The notes under the pieces were generated by a model. It saw only the letters and a list, made by a program, of their open reading frames with translations, did no database searches and was not told where the DNA came from. This document shows positions 1 to 11,649 of a stretch of DNA of 64,000 nucleotides, one piece after another; within the stretch, counting starts at the first letter, position 1; each line of letters begins with the position of its first letter. The position numbers and the translations under genes are program-made. Source of the stretch: Elymus sibiricus (Eukaryota; Streptophyta; Magnoliopsida; Poales; Poaceae); the NCBI GenBank assembly GCA_039707655.1, contig CM077670.1, positions 147,664,001 through 147,728,000 of the forward strand, read 5' to 3'.

Positions 1-1658
1 GTGCACTCCCACTCAAATCAATATCTCTCATAATTGAAAGTGAGTGATTCAAGATGGTGGCATCTCATTCACACCCATGGATGGTAGCATCTCATATGAT
101 ATGAATTTCAATTGGTGGGCAATCTTTTGTCGATCATATCACCATATGACTCTTGTTCATCTTTCGATGCTTTGCGCGTCGAACTCAGAACTTTTCTGCC
201 AGGACTTCAAGACAACCGACTGTTTCTGCTGTGAGGTCTTACCTCACCCGCCTTACACTTCATTTCTCATTTGTACTCATGGTAGCATGTAGTACTCCGA
301 AAGGCCACATGTTATAGAAGAATGCAACACTAGGAAGAGCACCTTTTTACTTGATATTTACTGTGAGAGACCACCCTCATAATTGACTACTGTGCAATCA
401 AAGGGTGCAAACAACAAAGGGATAAAGATCTTAGGCAATTCACAACAGCATGATATGGTATTGCCCTGGGCGTCGGGAATCCTTCATGATCATCTTCAAT
501 CTTCAGTTGAAGCGTCGTGACGACCAATATTTCATTGCCGTGGCAACAGTTTCAAAAACGCTGCCGTGGTGGCAATTTCAGAAAACGTTGCCATGGCACC
601 AAATTCAGAAATTCCGCCATGGCATGAAATTATAGCTCCGCGTCCCGCGCCTAGTACACCTTCTCCACGTCGGGGTCCTCCGTGTATGCTTGCCATCGTC
701 ACCTGTAACCTGTAGGCTATCTCTACGATATTTACATTAACATGGCAATCTCGTGGCTCCAGCCATCATGCCGTGACGGTAGGCCACTTAACATTACAAC
801 ATATAACCATCTCATACATAAACTCATTATCATGACGAAGGCTATACCACATCATATGCATACTCTGCAAAACCAAGTTAGACGTCCTCTAATCGGTTTT
901 AGCAAATTTTAGTTATGCGATTAACCAGTTTGAACAAATAATACTAGCTACCTACGTCCACAACATAGGCGATAATTCTTGATGCTAGATTAAGTTTTGG
1001 GGTGTGTGAGGGAAGAGACTTAATTAAAAATCTCTAACCCCACACTAAACTTCGTCAAAAATGCATGACCCCCTAGAAGATCATTGTCAGTGTATTGAAA
1101 ATGGGCGTTCAATACCCCTGACTATACATAGACAGTAGTAGCCTCCTCACTGGGAAAGGCTTGGCGGAAGACGAACTTGTTCCAAGTGATCAAGACTTGG
1201 TAGACAAAACTGTGGAGAAGACCTCCAGGCAGGCGATCGAGAAGTACTAAGGATGTACAAAAGATCAAGATTCAAGTTGCCGACAAGCTCCAAACCGGCA
1301 AGATTCAGGCCGGCAAGCACAGGACCGACAAGCTCCCTCCACCGCTCCACCTCAGCGACCTGTCAGAGTCTTGCCGACAGATGGCGGACACGTAGGCAGT
1401 TAGGTGAAGCTTGTCAGGGCACGTGGCAGCTCGCCGTCTGAAGATTAACTTTATTGACAACCGTCCAAGTGGCATGTCAAGATAATAAGAGGTAGTTGGG
1501 CTGATGGTACTGGTGGAGCAGCACTCCCTTGCCAGCATTCACCCTAGCATGACACCTAACGGTGTATTTAATTCTTTTGTCCTATACCGCCAGGGTTAGG
1601 ACTGATAGCACTACAGCCACTATACACCCTCTGTAATTACCATTTTGCCACTGTGGTT
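1..1658. other. No recognised gene
   Basis: Reading frames here are short and look random on both strands. From about 1240 to 1658 the sequence is rich in CCGGC and GACAAGCTCC words and resembles the U3 part of a plant LTR, but I find no second copy in the window to confirm this. The stretch ends exactly at the TG start of the next LTR, so it is at least the insertion host of that element. Confidence 0.5.
532..636 (+). repeat. Imperfect minisatellite, about 27-bp unit
   Basis: About four diverged units follow each other, each with GCC(G/A)TGG near its start and TTTCA(G/A)AAA or TTCAGAAA near its end. The units vary in length, so this is an old, decayed tandem array. It has no visible coding role. 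Confidence 0.45.
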
Positions 1659-2508
1659 GTCGGGCCAGTGGGAACCACGGTACCACGGCCCGTCTGCCTG
1701 CGGCCCAGGAAGTGACGCATGGCGAATGCCCAAGAGGCGGCCTAGCCACAAGCGCCGCGAAGCAAGAGACCTCACGAGGCGCCGGACTCACGAGGACCCC
1801 TCCGCGAGGAACGAACCACCAAGACTTAGCAGCAGTAGCAGGAAGTCTCGCGTGGCCCCCCTCGCGAGGCGGCCTCCCAACGCAGCCTCCCGAAGCCACC
1901 CGTGCCAGGCGTCGCTTTGCGCTGGCCGCGGGATCACGTGCTCCCCACGTGGGTGATGCACCCCCGCAAGACAGCGACAGTGACAGGAGCCGTACCAGCA
2001 GGCGCAGACAGGGAGGATTTCCTCTTTGGTGCTAAGGGGGCAGCGCCAGCTGCCCACCCCCAAAGCAAGTCCCAAAGCCTGCCCGTTTGGTGTATGAAGA
2101 CTAGGACGATAAGGCGCGCAGGGCGGAGGTCATCACCGAGCCCACGAACGTGTCATGGATAACGCCTTTGCAGGCGGAGACCGCATTTTGTAAGGATAAG
2201 CCTGGGCGCCTGTCCCCTTTCAAACTGCCGTTGACCAAGGTGGCTATAAAAGGGGCAGTGCTGCCACCATAGAGATGGATCGATTCCACCTTCTCCTACC
2301 TTGTACTCACCAGAGCAATCAAAACCACAACCAGGAGTAGGGTTTTACACCGCAAGGTGGCCCGAACCTGGGTAGCTGTTGTGTCCCCTATCGTGCCTTG
2401 TGCGTAGCGTGCTCTCGCCGTAGCCTCGCCGTGGTCACCGTCTAGGCTGGTAGGAACGAGCGTGCACCCAGTGTTCGAACCAGGGTCCCCGGAGCCCTGA
2501 TTCCGACA
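1659..2508 (+). repeat. LTR of Gypsy element B
   Basis: This 850-bp LTR starts TGTCGG and ends CCGACA, a perfect 6-bp terminal inverted repeat. A second copy lies at 12302-13124 plus 28707-28769. The orientation is plus: a TATA box (TATAAAAG) lies near 2245, followed by the transcribed R/U5 part. It is rich in CTCGCGAGG words. The upstream flank is GTGGT; no matching target duplication is seen because the downstream part of the element is lost. It is not the LTR of the minus-strand element to its right, which has a different end sequence (TGTCGTGG). Confidence 0.8.
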
Positions 2509-3052
2509 TTTGGCACGCCAGGTAGAGGGCTGCTGCCACTGCTTCACCTTCGACATTGCCATAGCTGACGCTCGACGAGAGCGCGCAGAGCGCAGGGCGG
2601 TCAGGGTGGCCCAAACGGAGCCGATCGCCCGTGACAACCGTCGTCACCGCACCGGTGCCGCAACCGCCTCCTCGCTCGCCTGCCGCGAGCTGCCGGGCCC
2701 GCAGGCTGCGTTGCTCATAGCATGCGAGCTGCTGCACTACCGCCCCACCGAGGCCGGCTATGACGCCTGGCTGGGTTGCATCACTGAGCTCGTCAATGCC
2801 GTTGGAGACGCCCCTACGCCCTCGCACTCGCTATACCCTCCGTCGCCCTGTGCCGGGGAGGTGGCACACGGCGCGCCCCCGCCGCCTCCTCCATCCAACG
2901 AGGGCGCCGGGCGCCACCGCAGCGCGTGGGCTCGAGAGCCATCCCGGAATGCGTCTTCACCACACCCCGACAACGAGAGCTGCCAGATCGTCAGGCGCGC
3001 CGCACAACGCGCGCATGCTCCTCGAGCAGTAGAGCGCGAAACGTACGCGTCT
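2509..3052 (+). pseudogene. Element B primer site and start of gag, truncated
   Basis: Directly after the LTR comes TTTGGCACGCCAGGTAGAGG, a primer-binding-site-like sequence of a type common in grass Gypsy elements. An open frame follows, rich in Arg and Ala, with a Pro run near residue 125 of that frame and an Arg-rich stretch near its end, like the N-terminal part of grass Gypsy gag. It stops being gag-like near 3052, where the sequence changes without an LTR boundary to intron-like sequence of element A. This looks like a deletion junction. No protease or RT of element B is left. Confidence 0.5.
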
Positions 3053-3212
3053 TGCATTTTTCTTGTGGGAGCGCGCCAGCGCACCCACTAGGTGTAGCCC
3101 CCGAGATTCAGGCCGGTTGCGCAGCAGCCGGGTCGAATCTTCTTGCTTTTTCTTTGCCTTTGCTTCTGCTTCTCATCCAGTTGCTGACCGGGACTTTCGT
3201 TCGGCTGTGCAG

Positions 3213-4316
3213 CGGCGGCCGTCAATCTGGCCGAGCTGCAGGGGCTCCGGAGCCAGCTGGACGACGCCGACCGGCAACGTGACGAGGCTGTTGCTGAGCG
3301 CAACCGGCTGCACGAGCAAAAGGACCGGCTGGCCCGGGAGACGGATGAGGCGGCTGCTACCCACCGGGCCGAGCTGGACCGGCTGGCGAAGGAGCACCGC
3401 AAGGCGGCGGCCCAGAAGGACGAGCAGGTGGCCAAGGCCGCCGAGGAGGTCACCCTGCTCAAAGAAGACTATGATCGCCGCCCAAGCAAGTGGTCGGTGA
3501 AGCAGCAGGGGATGCTGGCGGAGGTGCAGCACATCGATGAGCTTCTCTCCCGTAAGTCTTTCAACTCTGTTGCTTGTCTTCCAGTGCCCGGCCGGCAGTT
3601 GCGACCGGCTAGGTCTTTGGCTCTTTTCTTACTTCTTCTCTTTCTTCATCTAGAGGCCTTCCCCGAAACGCAGGCGGCAGCCGAGGGCGCCGTGAATGCC
3701 CACCGGGACGACCAGAGGGCGGCGGGGGTCCACATCGGGATGCTTGCCGCCTGGACGGTTACGGAGATCGCCATCACCATCGAGGCCCGGCTGCGGACAG
3801 TGGAGCGTGTTATGAACCGGCTCCGTGATGCCGGCCTAGCGGTGGGGGCACCCTTTGCCCGAACACGGCGCAACCCAGACCGTCAGCCAGCTGGCGAGGT
3901 GGCTCAAGGCTGGGGTGGCGCGGTTGGACGCGTGGAGGGCTTCAATGGCCCGGGCCGGTGCGGAGATGGCGCTGTCCTTCGCGCTGTCCTGGTACCCGAG
4001 CATCGACCTGGGCCGGCTAACCGCCCTGCGGGACCGGGCGGAGGAGGACTTGGTGTGGCGGGTGACGCCGCATGTCGTGCGGGCCAGCGACATCGCGTCG
4101 TTCACCCCCCACTATGAGTTCGTCTTGGAGCGAGCGATACATGGCGCGACGCTCCCCACGGACGACTTCAGCCTGGCCTTCGAGGATCCCGAAGACAGCA
4201 AAGGCGAGATGGAAGGGGGACTGGCTCCAGCACCGGAGCATATGCTGATGCCACCGCCGAAGAGGACACCGGTGCCACGGAGGAGCCGGCTAAGTCCGGA
4301 GCTGATGCGCCCGTAG
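3213..4316 (+). pseudogene. Antisense coiled-coil gene of element A, 3' exons
   Basis: Two exons remain. The first, from a splice acceptor at 3211-3212 to 3551, encodes a highly charged coiled coil (LAELQ, RSQLDDADRQRDEA, HRAELDRLAKEH). A 102-bp intron (3552-3653, GTAAGT to CTAG, phase 1) splices in frame into a second exon ending at the stop at 4314-4316. The second exon has a frameshift near 3850. Its tail contains LSWYPSIDL and DEEF-like acidic stretches. The reading direction is opposite to gag-pol of the same element, with convergent 3' ends. The 5' half, where the copy in element F has its conserved domain, is lost at the 3052 joint. Function is unknown. Splicing here is predicted from sites and frame only. 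Confidence 0.65.
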
Positions 4317-5083
4317 CCTAGGGCCTTTAATTTTCCTATCTTTTGTTTTCATGCTTGAACTTTTTGTTAGCTTGCAAGTCCACCCACTGGGGGTGTAGTA
4401 GTTTCATGTAATGAACTCCTGGCCGTGGGCCTTTTGCTGTATATAAATGTGTGTGTTTTCTGTTTGCATGTCTGCTTCCAGATTGATTGGTGGCTCGCTT
4501 TTGCCTTTTTCCTTAGACCATTTTTCTTGTTCACCTCCCCTCTCAACTTCCTCCCCGCCAGCCAGACAGCCGGGAGCCGGTCTGTAGCTGGGATGGGGAG
4601 TCGGATTTGAAAGAAAGCGTTCAGTACTTAGGTTTTTAGGACTTGAGCGCAAGCGCAACACCCACTAGGCCGGCTGGCTGCAGGCGGCGAAGCCGGCTGG
4701 AGCACAGCCGGTCTGTGCAGCGATGGATGAGAGGGACAGTCGGGTTGACCGAGCTGGACACTCTTCCTTAGCCATTTTTCACGTGAGGATGCTTTCAGCC
4801 TTTGGCTCTCACCAGCCAGACAGCCGGGAGCCAGTCTGTGGCTTGAGGCGAAGAGAGGGCTTGGGCGACGCGTACGCTACTAAGCTGGCCGTGGAAAGGA
4901 CGAGGCACGGGCTTGCCGGCGAGCCCCCGAGCCGGACATGCCAACCCAGCGGGAGGGAGGAGAATGCGGTAAACTGCGCAAGTAAAAATCTCGATATAGA
5001 CGAAAAGGTAGCCCCCGAGTGTCATTCGGGGGACCTGCTGCTTTCATTAAGTCCAAAAGGTAGCGATACATACATACACTGGT
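4317..5083. other. Convergent 3' region of element A
   Basis: This lies between the end of the plus-strand antisense gene and the end of minus-strand integrase. It holds AT-rich sequence suited to polyadenylation near 4320-4460 and two copies of a roughly 38-bp word containing CCAGCCAGACAGCCGGGAGCC (near 4557 and 4810). No reading frame looks coding. Confidence 0.5.
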
Positions 5084-6279
5084 TCAACTGTAAAATGGAC
5101 AGAGGAGCTCCGCGTTCCAGCGACGCTCCGTCTCCTCGCCAGAGGCGTCTCTCTTGTGCTTGTTTGCCTTCTGCCATCGATGAGGTAGTACACATTGTTG
5201 CGCAAAGCCTTGCTTATGCTGAAGGGGCCCTCCCATGGGGAGGACAGCTTGTGCTGGCCGGCTGTCGGCTGGACGAGCCGGAGAACGAGGTCTCCCTCGC
5301 GGAACGCAAGGGGTTTGATCTTTTTGCTGTGGTAGCGGCGCAGGCTCTGCTGGTATATGGCCAACCGGCTGAGGGCCAGCAAGCGTGCTTCCTCGAGCAG
5401 ATCGACGCCGTCTTCGTGCGCTGCCTTCGCATCCGCCTCCGTGTACAGGGTGACCCGAGGCGAGTCGAACTCGGGGTCCGTGGGGATGACTGCCTCGGCC
5501 CCGTAGACGAGAAAGAAAGGGGTGAAGCCGGTTGACCGGTTGGGCGTGGTCCTGAGGCTCCAGAGCACAGCCGGCAGCTCGTCGATCCAGCTGCCTGGTG
5601 AGCGCACGAGCGGCTCGACAAGCCGAGGCTTGATGCCAGCCAGGATTAGGTCGTTTGCCCGCTCCACCTGACCGTTCGACTGGGGGTGCGTAATGGAGGC
5701 CAGGTCGAGCCAGATGCCGGAGACGAAGCAGTAACGAGCCAGCGCGCCTTAGGCAAAGTTGGTGCCGTTGTCGGTGATGATGTTGTTGGGGATGCCGTAG
5801 CGGACTGCGATGTCTTTGATGAACTAGACGGCTGTGGAACCATCGAGCTTCTTGATCAGCCTCGCTTCGATCCACTTGGTGAATTTGTCAACGACCACCA
5901 GCAGGTGCGTCATGCCGCCTCGAGCGGTCCTGAATGGCCCCACCATGTCGAGGCCCCAAACGGCGAAGGGCCACGTGATGGGGATGGTTTGGAGAGCCGT
6001 AGCCGGCTCGTGACTCTGCGTGCTGAAGTGTTGGTAGCCCTTGCACTTAAGGACCGGCTGCTCGGCGTCCTTCAGAGCAGTTGGCCAGTAGAAGCCGTGG
6101 TGGAAGGCTTTATCCACGAGGGACCTTGTGGCGGCGTGGTGCCCGCACTCACCCTGGTAGATGTCACGTAGGATCTCGAGCCCCTTGGCTGGCTCGACGC
6201 AGCATTGGAAAACGCCGGTCGTGCTGCGCTTGACGAGCTCGCGGTTGATGATGCTATAGGTGGAGGCCCGGCGTTGCAC
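5084..6279 (-). pseudogene. Integrase of element A
   Basis: This is the last pol domain. The zinc-binding region is recognisable (GHHAATRSLVDKAFHHGFYWP, then LKCKGYQ) but the second Cys of the usual CKGCQ is Tyr. The core has WGLDMVGPF (first Asp), ITDNGTNFA (second Asp) and SNGQVERAN (Glu), followed by the GPF-type C-terminal segment WEGPFSI. Two in-frame stops interrupt the core (near 5824 and 5749), and a frameshift near the end moves the conserved tail WNAELL into another frame, ending at 5084. It would insert cDNA copies in an active element; this copy cannot encode a full enzyme. Confidence 0.85.
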
Positions 6280-6285
6280 CTGTCA

Positions 6286-7250
6286 GGCCGCGACCTCGTC
6301 GTCAGGGAGTTCGCCGCTCACCAAGAAGGTGAGGATGGGTTGCGCCCATAATGGTGCCTCGACCACCGTTAGGATAGCACCTTGCACAGGGCCGGTCGGG
6401 TTGGCTGGGTTGGGAGGCGGCGGGCCGGAGCCGGTAGCCCCCGGGACTGAGGTGGTAGTCCCTGAGCCAGAGCCTGCAGTCCCTGAGTCGGAGCCGGCAG
6501 CCCCCGGGACTGGGCAAGAGCCGGCAGCCCCCAAGCCGGAGGCGGGGGCCGTCGGGTCGGCCGGGATGAAGATGGACTCCGAATCAGGAGACGGCTTGAT
6601 GGAGGGCTTGCGCAGGTGTTCGAGGAAGACGCCGGCTGGGATTGCCTACCGGGTGGAGCCAATCTTGGCCAGCGTATCAGCCGCCTCGTTCTTTGCTCGA
6701 GGGATGTGGAGGAACTCGCAGCGGTCGAAGCCGCCGGTCATCTACTGGACCAGGAAGCGGTAGTTGGCCATGTTGGTGTCCCTAGCGCCCACTCGCCAGA
6801 GACCTGCTGCACCACCAGGTCGGAGTCGCCGTAGCAGAGGATGCGCCGGATGCCAATGTCCTTGGCTAGCCGGAGGCCATGGACAAGGGCCTCGTACTCA
6901 GCCACGTTGTTGGAGGCGGCGAAGTAGATTTGCAGCGCGTACCGCAGCTGGTCACCTTTGGGGGAGGAGAGCACGATGCCGGCTCCCAAGCCGGTGAGCA
7001 TCTTCGAGCCGTCGAAGTGCATGCGCCAGTACGTCGAGTCGAGAGCCGGCAGCAAGTGCTGGGTCTCCGCCCAGTCGACGAGGAAGTCGGCCAAGGCCTG
7101 GGACTTGATGGCAGTGCGGGGCTCATAGAGGATCGTGTGGGAAGCCAGCTCAATGGCCCACTTGGCTACCCGGCCGGAGGCGTCCCGGCAGCCCATGATC
7201 TCACCGAGGGGAGCCGTGCTCACCACGGTGACGGTGTGCTCCTGGAAGTA
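6286..7250 (-). pseudogene. RNase H and linker of element A
   Basis: The RNase H domain follows RT after a stop codon at 7251. It shows MHFDGSKM (first catalytic Asp), NNVAEYEALVHGL (Glu) and YGDSDLVVQQVSGEW (Asp). A frameshift near 6790 follows. The linker before integrase (about 6286-6600) encodes a Pro, Gly, Ser and Ala-rich stretch made of short repeats around PxxGxxGSG, visible in DNA as repeated GAGCCGGCAGCCCC words. It ends at a stop near 6286 before the integrase frame starts. Confidence 0.8.
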
Positions 7251-8378
7251 CTACTTCAGCTTCTTGGCGGCCAGGTACACGCCATAGCATATCTTCTGGT
7301 AGTGGGGGTTGTTCTGCTTGGAGAGGGAGAGGACCTCGCTCAGGTAGTACACAGGGCGCTGAACCGGCTGCGCCTTGCCCTCCTCAGGGCGCTCTACCAC
7401 CAGCACCACGTTGACCACGCGGGAGGTAGCTGCAATGTACATCAGCAACGGCTCCTTCTCCGCCGGCCCGGCCAATACGGGTGCGGTGGAGAGCATGCGC
7501 TTGAGGTCGCGGAAAGCTTCATCCGTGTGGTCGGTCCATTCGAATGCCGTCTTCTTCTTCATCAGCTGATACAGGGGCAGCGCCCTCTCCCCCAGCAGGC
7601 TGACGAACCGGCTGAGGGAGGCCAAGCAGCCGGTGAACTTCTGGACATCGCGCAACCAAGCTAGCTTGCGCATGCGCTCGATCGCCTTGATCTTCTCTGG
7701 GTTGGCCTCGATGCTGCGCTCCAAGACGAGGAACCCAAGGACCTGGCCAGCCAGCACGCCGAAGACGCACTTCTCCGGGTTGAGCTTGATTTGGAACCGG
7801 TGCAGGTTGGCAAACGTCTCCTTGAGGTCCTCCACGAGGGTGAGGTGTTGCTTGGTCTTCACCATGATGTCGTTGACGTAGACATGCACATTCCTGCCAA
7901 TATGTGGTAGGAGGCACTTCTGCATGCAGCACTGGAGGGTCGCACCGGCGTTCTTCAAGCCGAACGACATGGTGATGTAGCAATACGCCCCAAAGGGGGT
8001 GATGAAGGATGTCTTGAGGGTGTCTGCCGGGTCCAGCTTGATCTGGTGGTAGCCGGAGTAGGCGTCCTGGTAGGACAGGAGCTCGCAGCCGGCGGTGGAG
8101 TCGATGACTTGATCAATCCAGTGCAGAGCAAACGGGTCCTTGGGGCATGCCTTGTTCAGGCTCGTGTAGTCGATATACATGCGCCAAGTACCGTTCTTCT
8201 TCAGGACGAGGACTGGGTTGGAAAACCTGATGAAGCCGGCTGCGAGCAGCCGGGCGATCTCTTCACCAATGGTTCTTCGCTTCTCCTCGGAGAAGCAGCG
8301 CAGCGGCTGCCGGACCAGCTTGGCATCCGGCCGGACGTGGAGTTTGTGCTCGGCGAACTTCCTCAAAACACCCGGCAT
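7251..8378 (-). pseudogene. Reverse transcriptase of element A, catalytic Asp lost
   Basis: The frame of 375 codons spans nearly the whole RT: KACPKDPFAL, SYQDAYSGYHQIKL (first catalytic Asp at residue 105), ITPFGAYCY, MSFGLKNAGAT, and NPEKCVFGV. The usual YVDD box reads YVND (residues 167-170; about 7869-7880), which removes one of the two metal-binding aspartates. A short deletion is seen before NPVLVLKK, where related proteins have several more residues. The frame ends with a stop at 7251 before RNase H. Confidence 0.88.
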
Positions 8379-8440
8379 GTATTTGGCAGACCATGCAAAG
8401 ATGTCCGATTCTCATGGAGGATGTCGACGAGCTCGCCTTC

Positions 8441-9530
8441 CTATTTGTTGTCGAGGACGGTGCCCACGACAATGTACTGGTCGGAGTTGGGGTTGGCCGA
8501 GTCGAGCAAAACCTTCTTCGTGTCCTTGGATGGCTCAAAGGACGCATTGTTGGCCGGCTGCTTGAGCGGAACCGGCATGGCCAGCTGCTCCCCAGCCAGC
8601 GCCAAGAGACGGTCGAGCTGGCGCCTCTCCTCGGCGATGACCAGCGACTTGGCCAGCTTGGAGCCAGCTTGGGCGCACTCCAGGGACTTCTTGTAGTCGC
8701 CGGTGATGGTGATGATGCCCTTGGGATCGGGCAGCTTCATCTTCAGGTAGGTATAGTGGGGGACCGCCATGAACTTGGCCAGGGTGAGCCGGCCCAGAAG
8801 CGCGTGGTAGGGGCTGGCCAGTTCGACCACCTCAAACCAGATCAGCTCGTGGCGGAAGTGGTTGCTGGAGCCGAATAGCACATCCAACCGGACCTTGCCG
8901 ATGGGGGAGCAGGAGGCACCTGGCACGATGCCGTGGAACACCGTCCGGCTGGGCTGCAACTGCTTCTCCTTGATGCCGAGCTTGATCATGGTGTCATAGT
9001 AGAGGATGTTGATGCTGCTGCCGCTGTCGATCAGCACCCGCGAAAAGCGGCAGGGGTGCTTCTCAGCGACGAAGGTGGGGTCAAGGACGAGAGCGTAGCC
9101 GCCCGGCATGGGTATCATGGCCGGGTGGTCCTCCCGGGTCCAGCAGATGGGGCGGTTGGACCAGTGCATGAACTGGGGAACCGGGGGGACGACGGCGTTC
9201 ACCTCGTGCTGGAGCTTGCGCTTGTTGTGCTTGTCGTCACTCTCACTGGTGAAGACGATGTAGGCTGCGTCCTGGCGAGGGAAAGCGTTGTTGGCGAGGG
9301 CGTCGGCTGTCAGAGCCGGCGGTGGCGGCGGGGGAGGATGCGAAAGGTCGCCCCGCATCAGGCGCTGGGTGATGCTGTAGTTTTGGAGCGTGTGCATTGC
9401 CGGCTTCGTGCCGTTGTGGTGCTTGCAGGGGGCATCGAGCATCTGCTCAAAGGTGAGCTTGGGCTGCCAGGCGGCCTTACCGGTGCGCCGCCGCCGGTTG
9501 CTCTTCCTCGACGGCGGCGACTTGTCGGTT
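8441..9530 (-). pseudogene. Protease region of element A
   Basis: This frame carries the aspartic protease: VLIDSGSSINILYYDTM holds the DSG active-site triad. Before it lie a Pro run (SHPPPPPPPAL) and a possible remnant of a zinc-binding tail (CKHHNGTKPAMHTLQ). After it comes the conserved stretch YHALLGRLTLAKFMAVPHY. The frame ends with a TAG at 8441 within a region that normally runs into RT (VVGTVLDNK), followed by a further frameshift before the RT frame begins. The protease would mature gag-pol; the site itself looks intact. Confidence 0.82.
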
Positions 9531-9675
9531 GTCGTAGTGGGCGGCCGGCTGCTCGCCCTTCCTCTTGTTGTTGTTGTCTTGCTGATGCCAGTTGTTGTCG
9601 CCAGCCGGCTGCTCTTCCTCGACAGCGGCGACTTGTCGGTTGTCGTAGCGGGCGGCCAGCTGCTCGCCCTTTCGC

Positions 9676-9676
<1 letters not shown>

Positions 9677-9722
<46 letters not shown>

Positions 9723-9772
9723 GGTGTTGTTGTTGTTGTTGTTGTTGCTGTTGTTGTTGCTGTTGTTGTTGC

Positions 9773-9816
<44 letters not shown>
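9677..9816. repeat. (GTT)n microsatellite coding poly-Asn in gag
   Basis: About 46 near-perfect GTT triplets with a few GCT and GGT variants. On the minus strand in the gag frame this reads (AAC)n, a long asparagine tract with rare Ser and Thr. Two shorter GTTGTTGTT runs lie nearby (about 9565-9600) in two copies of a repeated segment around GACAGCGGCGACTTGTCGG. The other frames give long Thr, Val or Cys runs that are not real genes. Confidence 0.85.
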
Positions 9817-9817
<1 letters not shown>

Positions 9818-9821
9818 CTTG

Positions 9822-11640
9822 CTAACGCCGGTTGTTGTCGCCAGCCGGCCGAGGGTTGGCCGGCTGGACCTGGACAGCCTTGCGGGCTGCGTCAAGCAAA
9901 ACCTTCACGTGCATCGCGGAGTCGGCCATGGCGTACTTGTCCGCCGTGGCCATGAGCGCCGCCATGGTGGCCGGCTCGGAACACATCAGCTTGTGCTTGA
10001 GGAGGCCGTCTCGGCACCCCTTGATGAAGTACTGGATGGCCTGCACCTCGTGGACCCCCTCGCAGGAGTTGCGCAGCTCCGTCCACCACATGAGGTAGTC
10101 GCGGAGGGACTCGTCCGGTCCCTGGACGCACATGGACAGCTAGCGAGGCCGACCCGGATGCTTGTACATGCTATTGAAGTTGCGCACAAATGCATCTTTG
10201 AAGTCCAGCTAGGAGTTCACGCTGCCGGCTTGCAGGCTATTCAGCCATGTCCGGGCCGAGCCGAGCAGCATGAGGGGCACGTAGCGCACCGCTACGTGCT
10301 TGTTGCTGCCAGCTATGCCGACGGCCGTGGTGTAGTCGATCAGCCAGTCCTCCGGCTTGGTGATGCTGCTGTACTTGGCGTGTCGTGGGCCAGTGAGAAG
10401 CCTTTGAGGAAGGGCTCCTCGCGGATGCGTGGCCCGAAACAGGCTGGGCCGACAAAGCTCTCCTCCTCGAGGGCTGTGGACCATGCCAGCCGGTCGATGC
10501 GATGGCGAGCGTCGTTGTCATCGTAGGGCGCGCAAGACCCCAGCCGGATCGGCGATGGGTGCACGCGGCATCGCGCCGGCCAAGGCTGGCTAGGCCCGTC
10601 AAGCAGGCGGCAAGGGGTGTTCCGGCTGCTGGAGCCGGCTGTCTCCCGCCGATTCGTCAGCGATGCCATCACCGGCCGTCGGGGCGCGGTTGCTCCGGCC
10701 TGCCCGGTGCCGGACCGAGCGGCTCGAGCTAGTGTGCGGGAAAGATGCCTGCTGTGTGTCCCGAAGGACTCTCTCTGGGTCCCCGGCGTTCTCCGAGGCG
10801 GAGGCGGCGGGCTGGGCCGGCTCGAACTATTTCTGCTGTAGGTTCGCAGCGGTGATGAGGTCGCGGAGGCGTTGCTACTACTGCAGCAGCTCTTCGCCCT
10901 CCAGAAACTCGAGGTCCGACATGGCCTCCTACGCGGAGCGCATGTTCTTAACGGGGGTGTCGTACGTGGGCCGGCCTGCACCTAGCGCACGGCCGATGGC
11001 GCCACCACAGAGCCGCACCTCGGTGACCTGGCTGGACTCAGCGCCAGTCGGCGTGAGGTAGTGGGCGGTGTCGTACTCCCACTGGGCGGACTCCAGCCAG
11101 CGCTGTGCCGTAGCGAGCGCCATGGCCTCGCCCAGCAGGTGTTGGCGGTCTTCATTGAGCTGTGCTGCAGCGGCAGCCGGGTCAGCGTCAGGCGTGATGC
11201 GGGTGCGCAGGCTCTACAGCAACGCACGAGGCGGGTCGACCCGGCTAGTGTGGGCTGCAGCTGCAGCGGCCACAGCGGCTTTCTCCTTGCCACGTGAGGA
11301 GCCGAGGCTGGAGGCGGTGGTCAGTACCTCCACGCGAGTGCAGAGGTCTGCAACGTCGCTGGAGACGACGCAGCCAACAGGAAGGGGTGAGTCGGTGAAG
11401 CTGTGTACCTCGCTAGGGTACTCGTCAGGGATGAGGGCGACGAAGACGCGCAGCGCACTGAAAGGGATGACGGAGCAGCCTGCAGGGCTGGCGGTGTCCG
11501 CGCTAGCCACTGCATCGCAGCCGGCCAGGCCAGCCACGCCAGGCACGCGGACCAAGCCATGCGCAATGCATTCGCCGGAGTTGGTGAAGGGTCTCATCCA
11601 GAACTTGACTCTGGCCGACGCCGCAAGTAGCCCCACGGTG
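9822..11640 (-). pseudogene. gag of element A
   Basis: The N-terminal part (about 11640-10930) is Ala-rich and runs through several frames. The conserved gag core is in two pieces: 10484-10209 (YVPLMLLGSARTWLNSL, the typical AxxWxxxL region) and 10133-9822 (SLRDYLMWWTELRNSCEGV, and KCx-type region replaced by FIKGCRDGL). Two stops separate them near 10209 and 10141. The product would form the virus-like particle. It ends in the poly-Asn tract after another stop. No CCHC zinc knuckle is visible. Confidence 0.75.
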
Positions 11641-11648
11641 GGCGCGAA
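11630..11648 (-). promoter_or_regulatory. Primer-binding site of element A
   Basis: The plus strand reads GCCCCACGGTGGGCGC followed by GA, one base off the 3' end of plant tRNA-Lys (ending ..GGGCGCCA). It lies directly inside the LTR edge at 11650, which fixes the element's direction as minus. Confidence 0.7.
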
Positions 11649-11649
11649 C

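Noticed and set aside
5084..5875. A 263-codon frame overlapping integrase
   Set aside because: It is the alternative frame of the GC-rich integrase gene; only its last residues (WNAELL tail) are true integrase after a frameshift.
6879..7664. A 261-codon plus-strand frame
   Set aside because: It is the shadow of RNase H and RT codons on the other strand and shows no domain.
9677..9816. Long Thr-, Val- or Cys-repeat proteins on both strands
   Set aside because: They are readings of one GTT microsatellite in wrong frames; the gag frame reads Asn.
8933..10526. Long plus-strand frames opposite protease and gag
   Set aside because: High G+C shadow frames with repeat-derived poly-residue runs; the minus strand has the recognisable protease and gag motifs.
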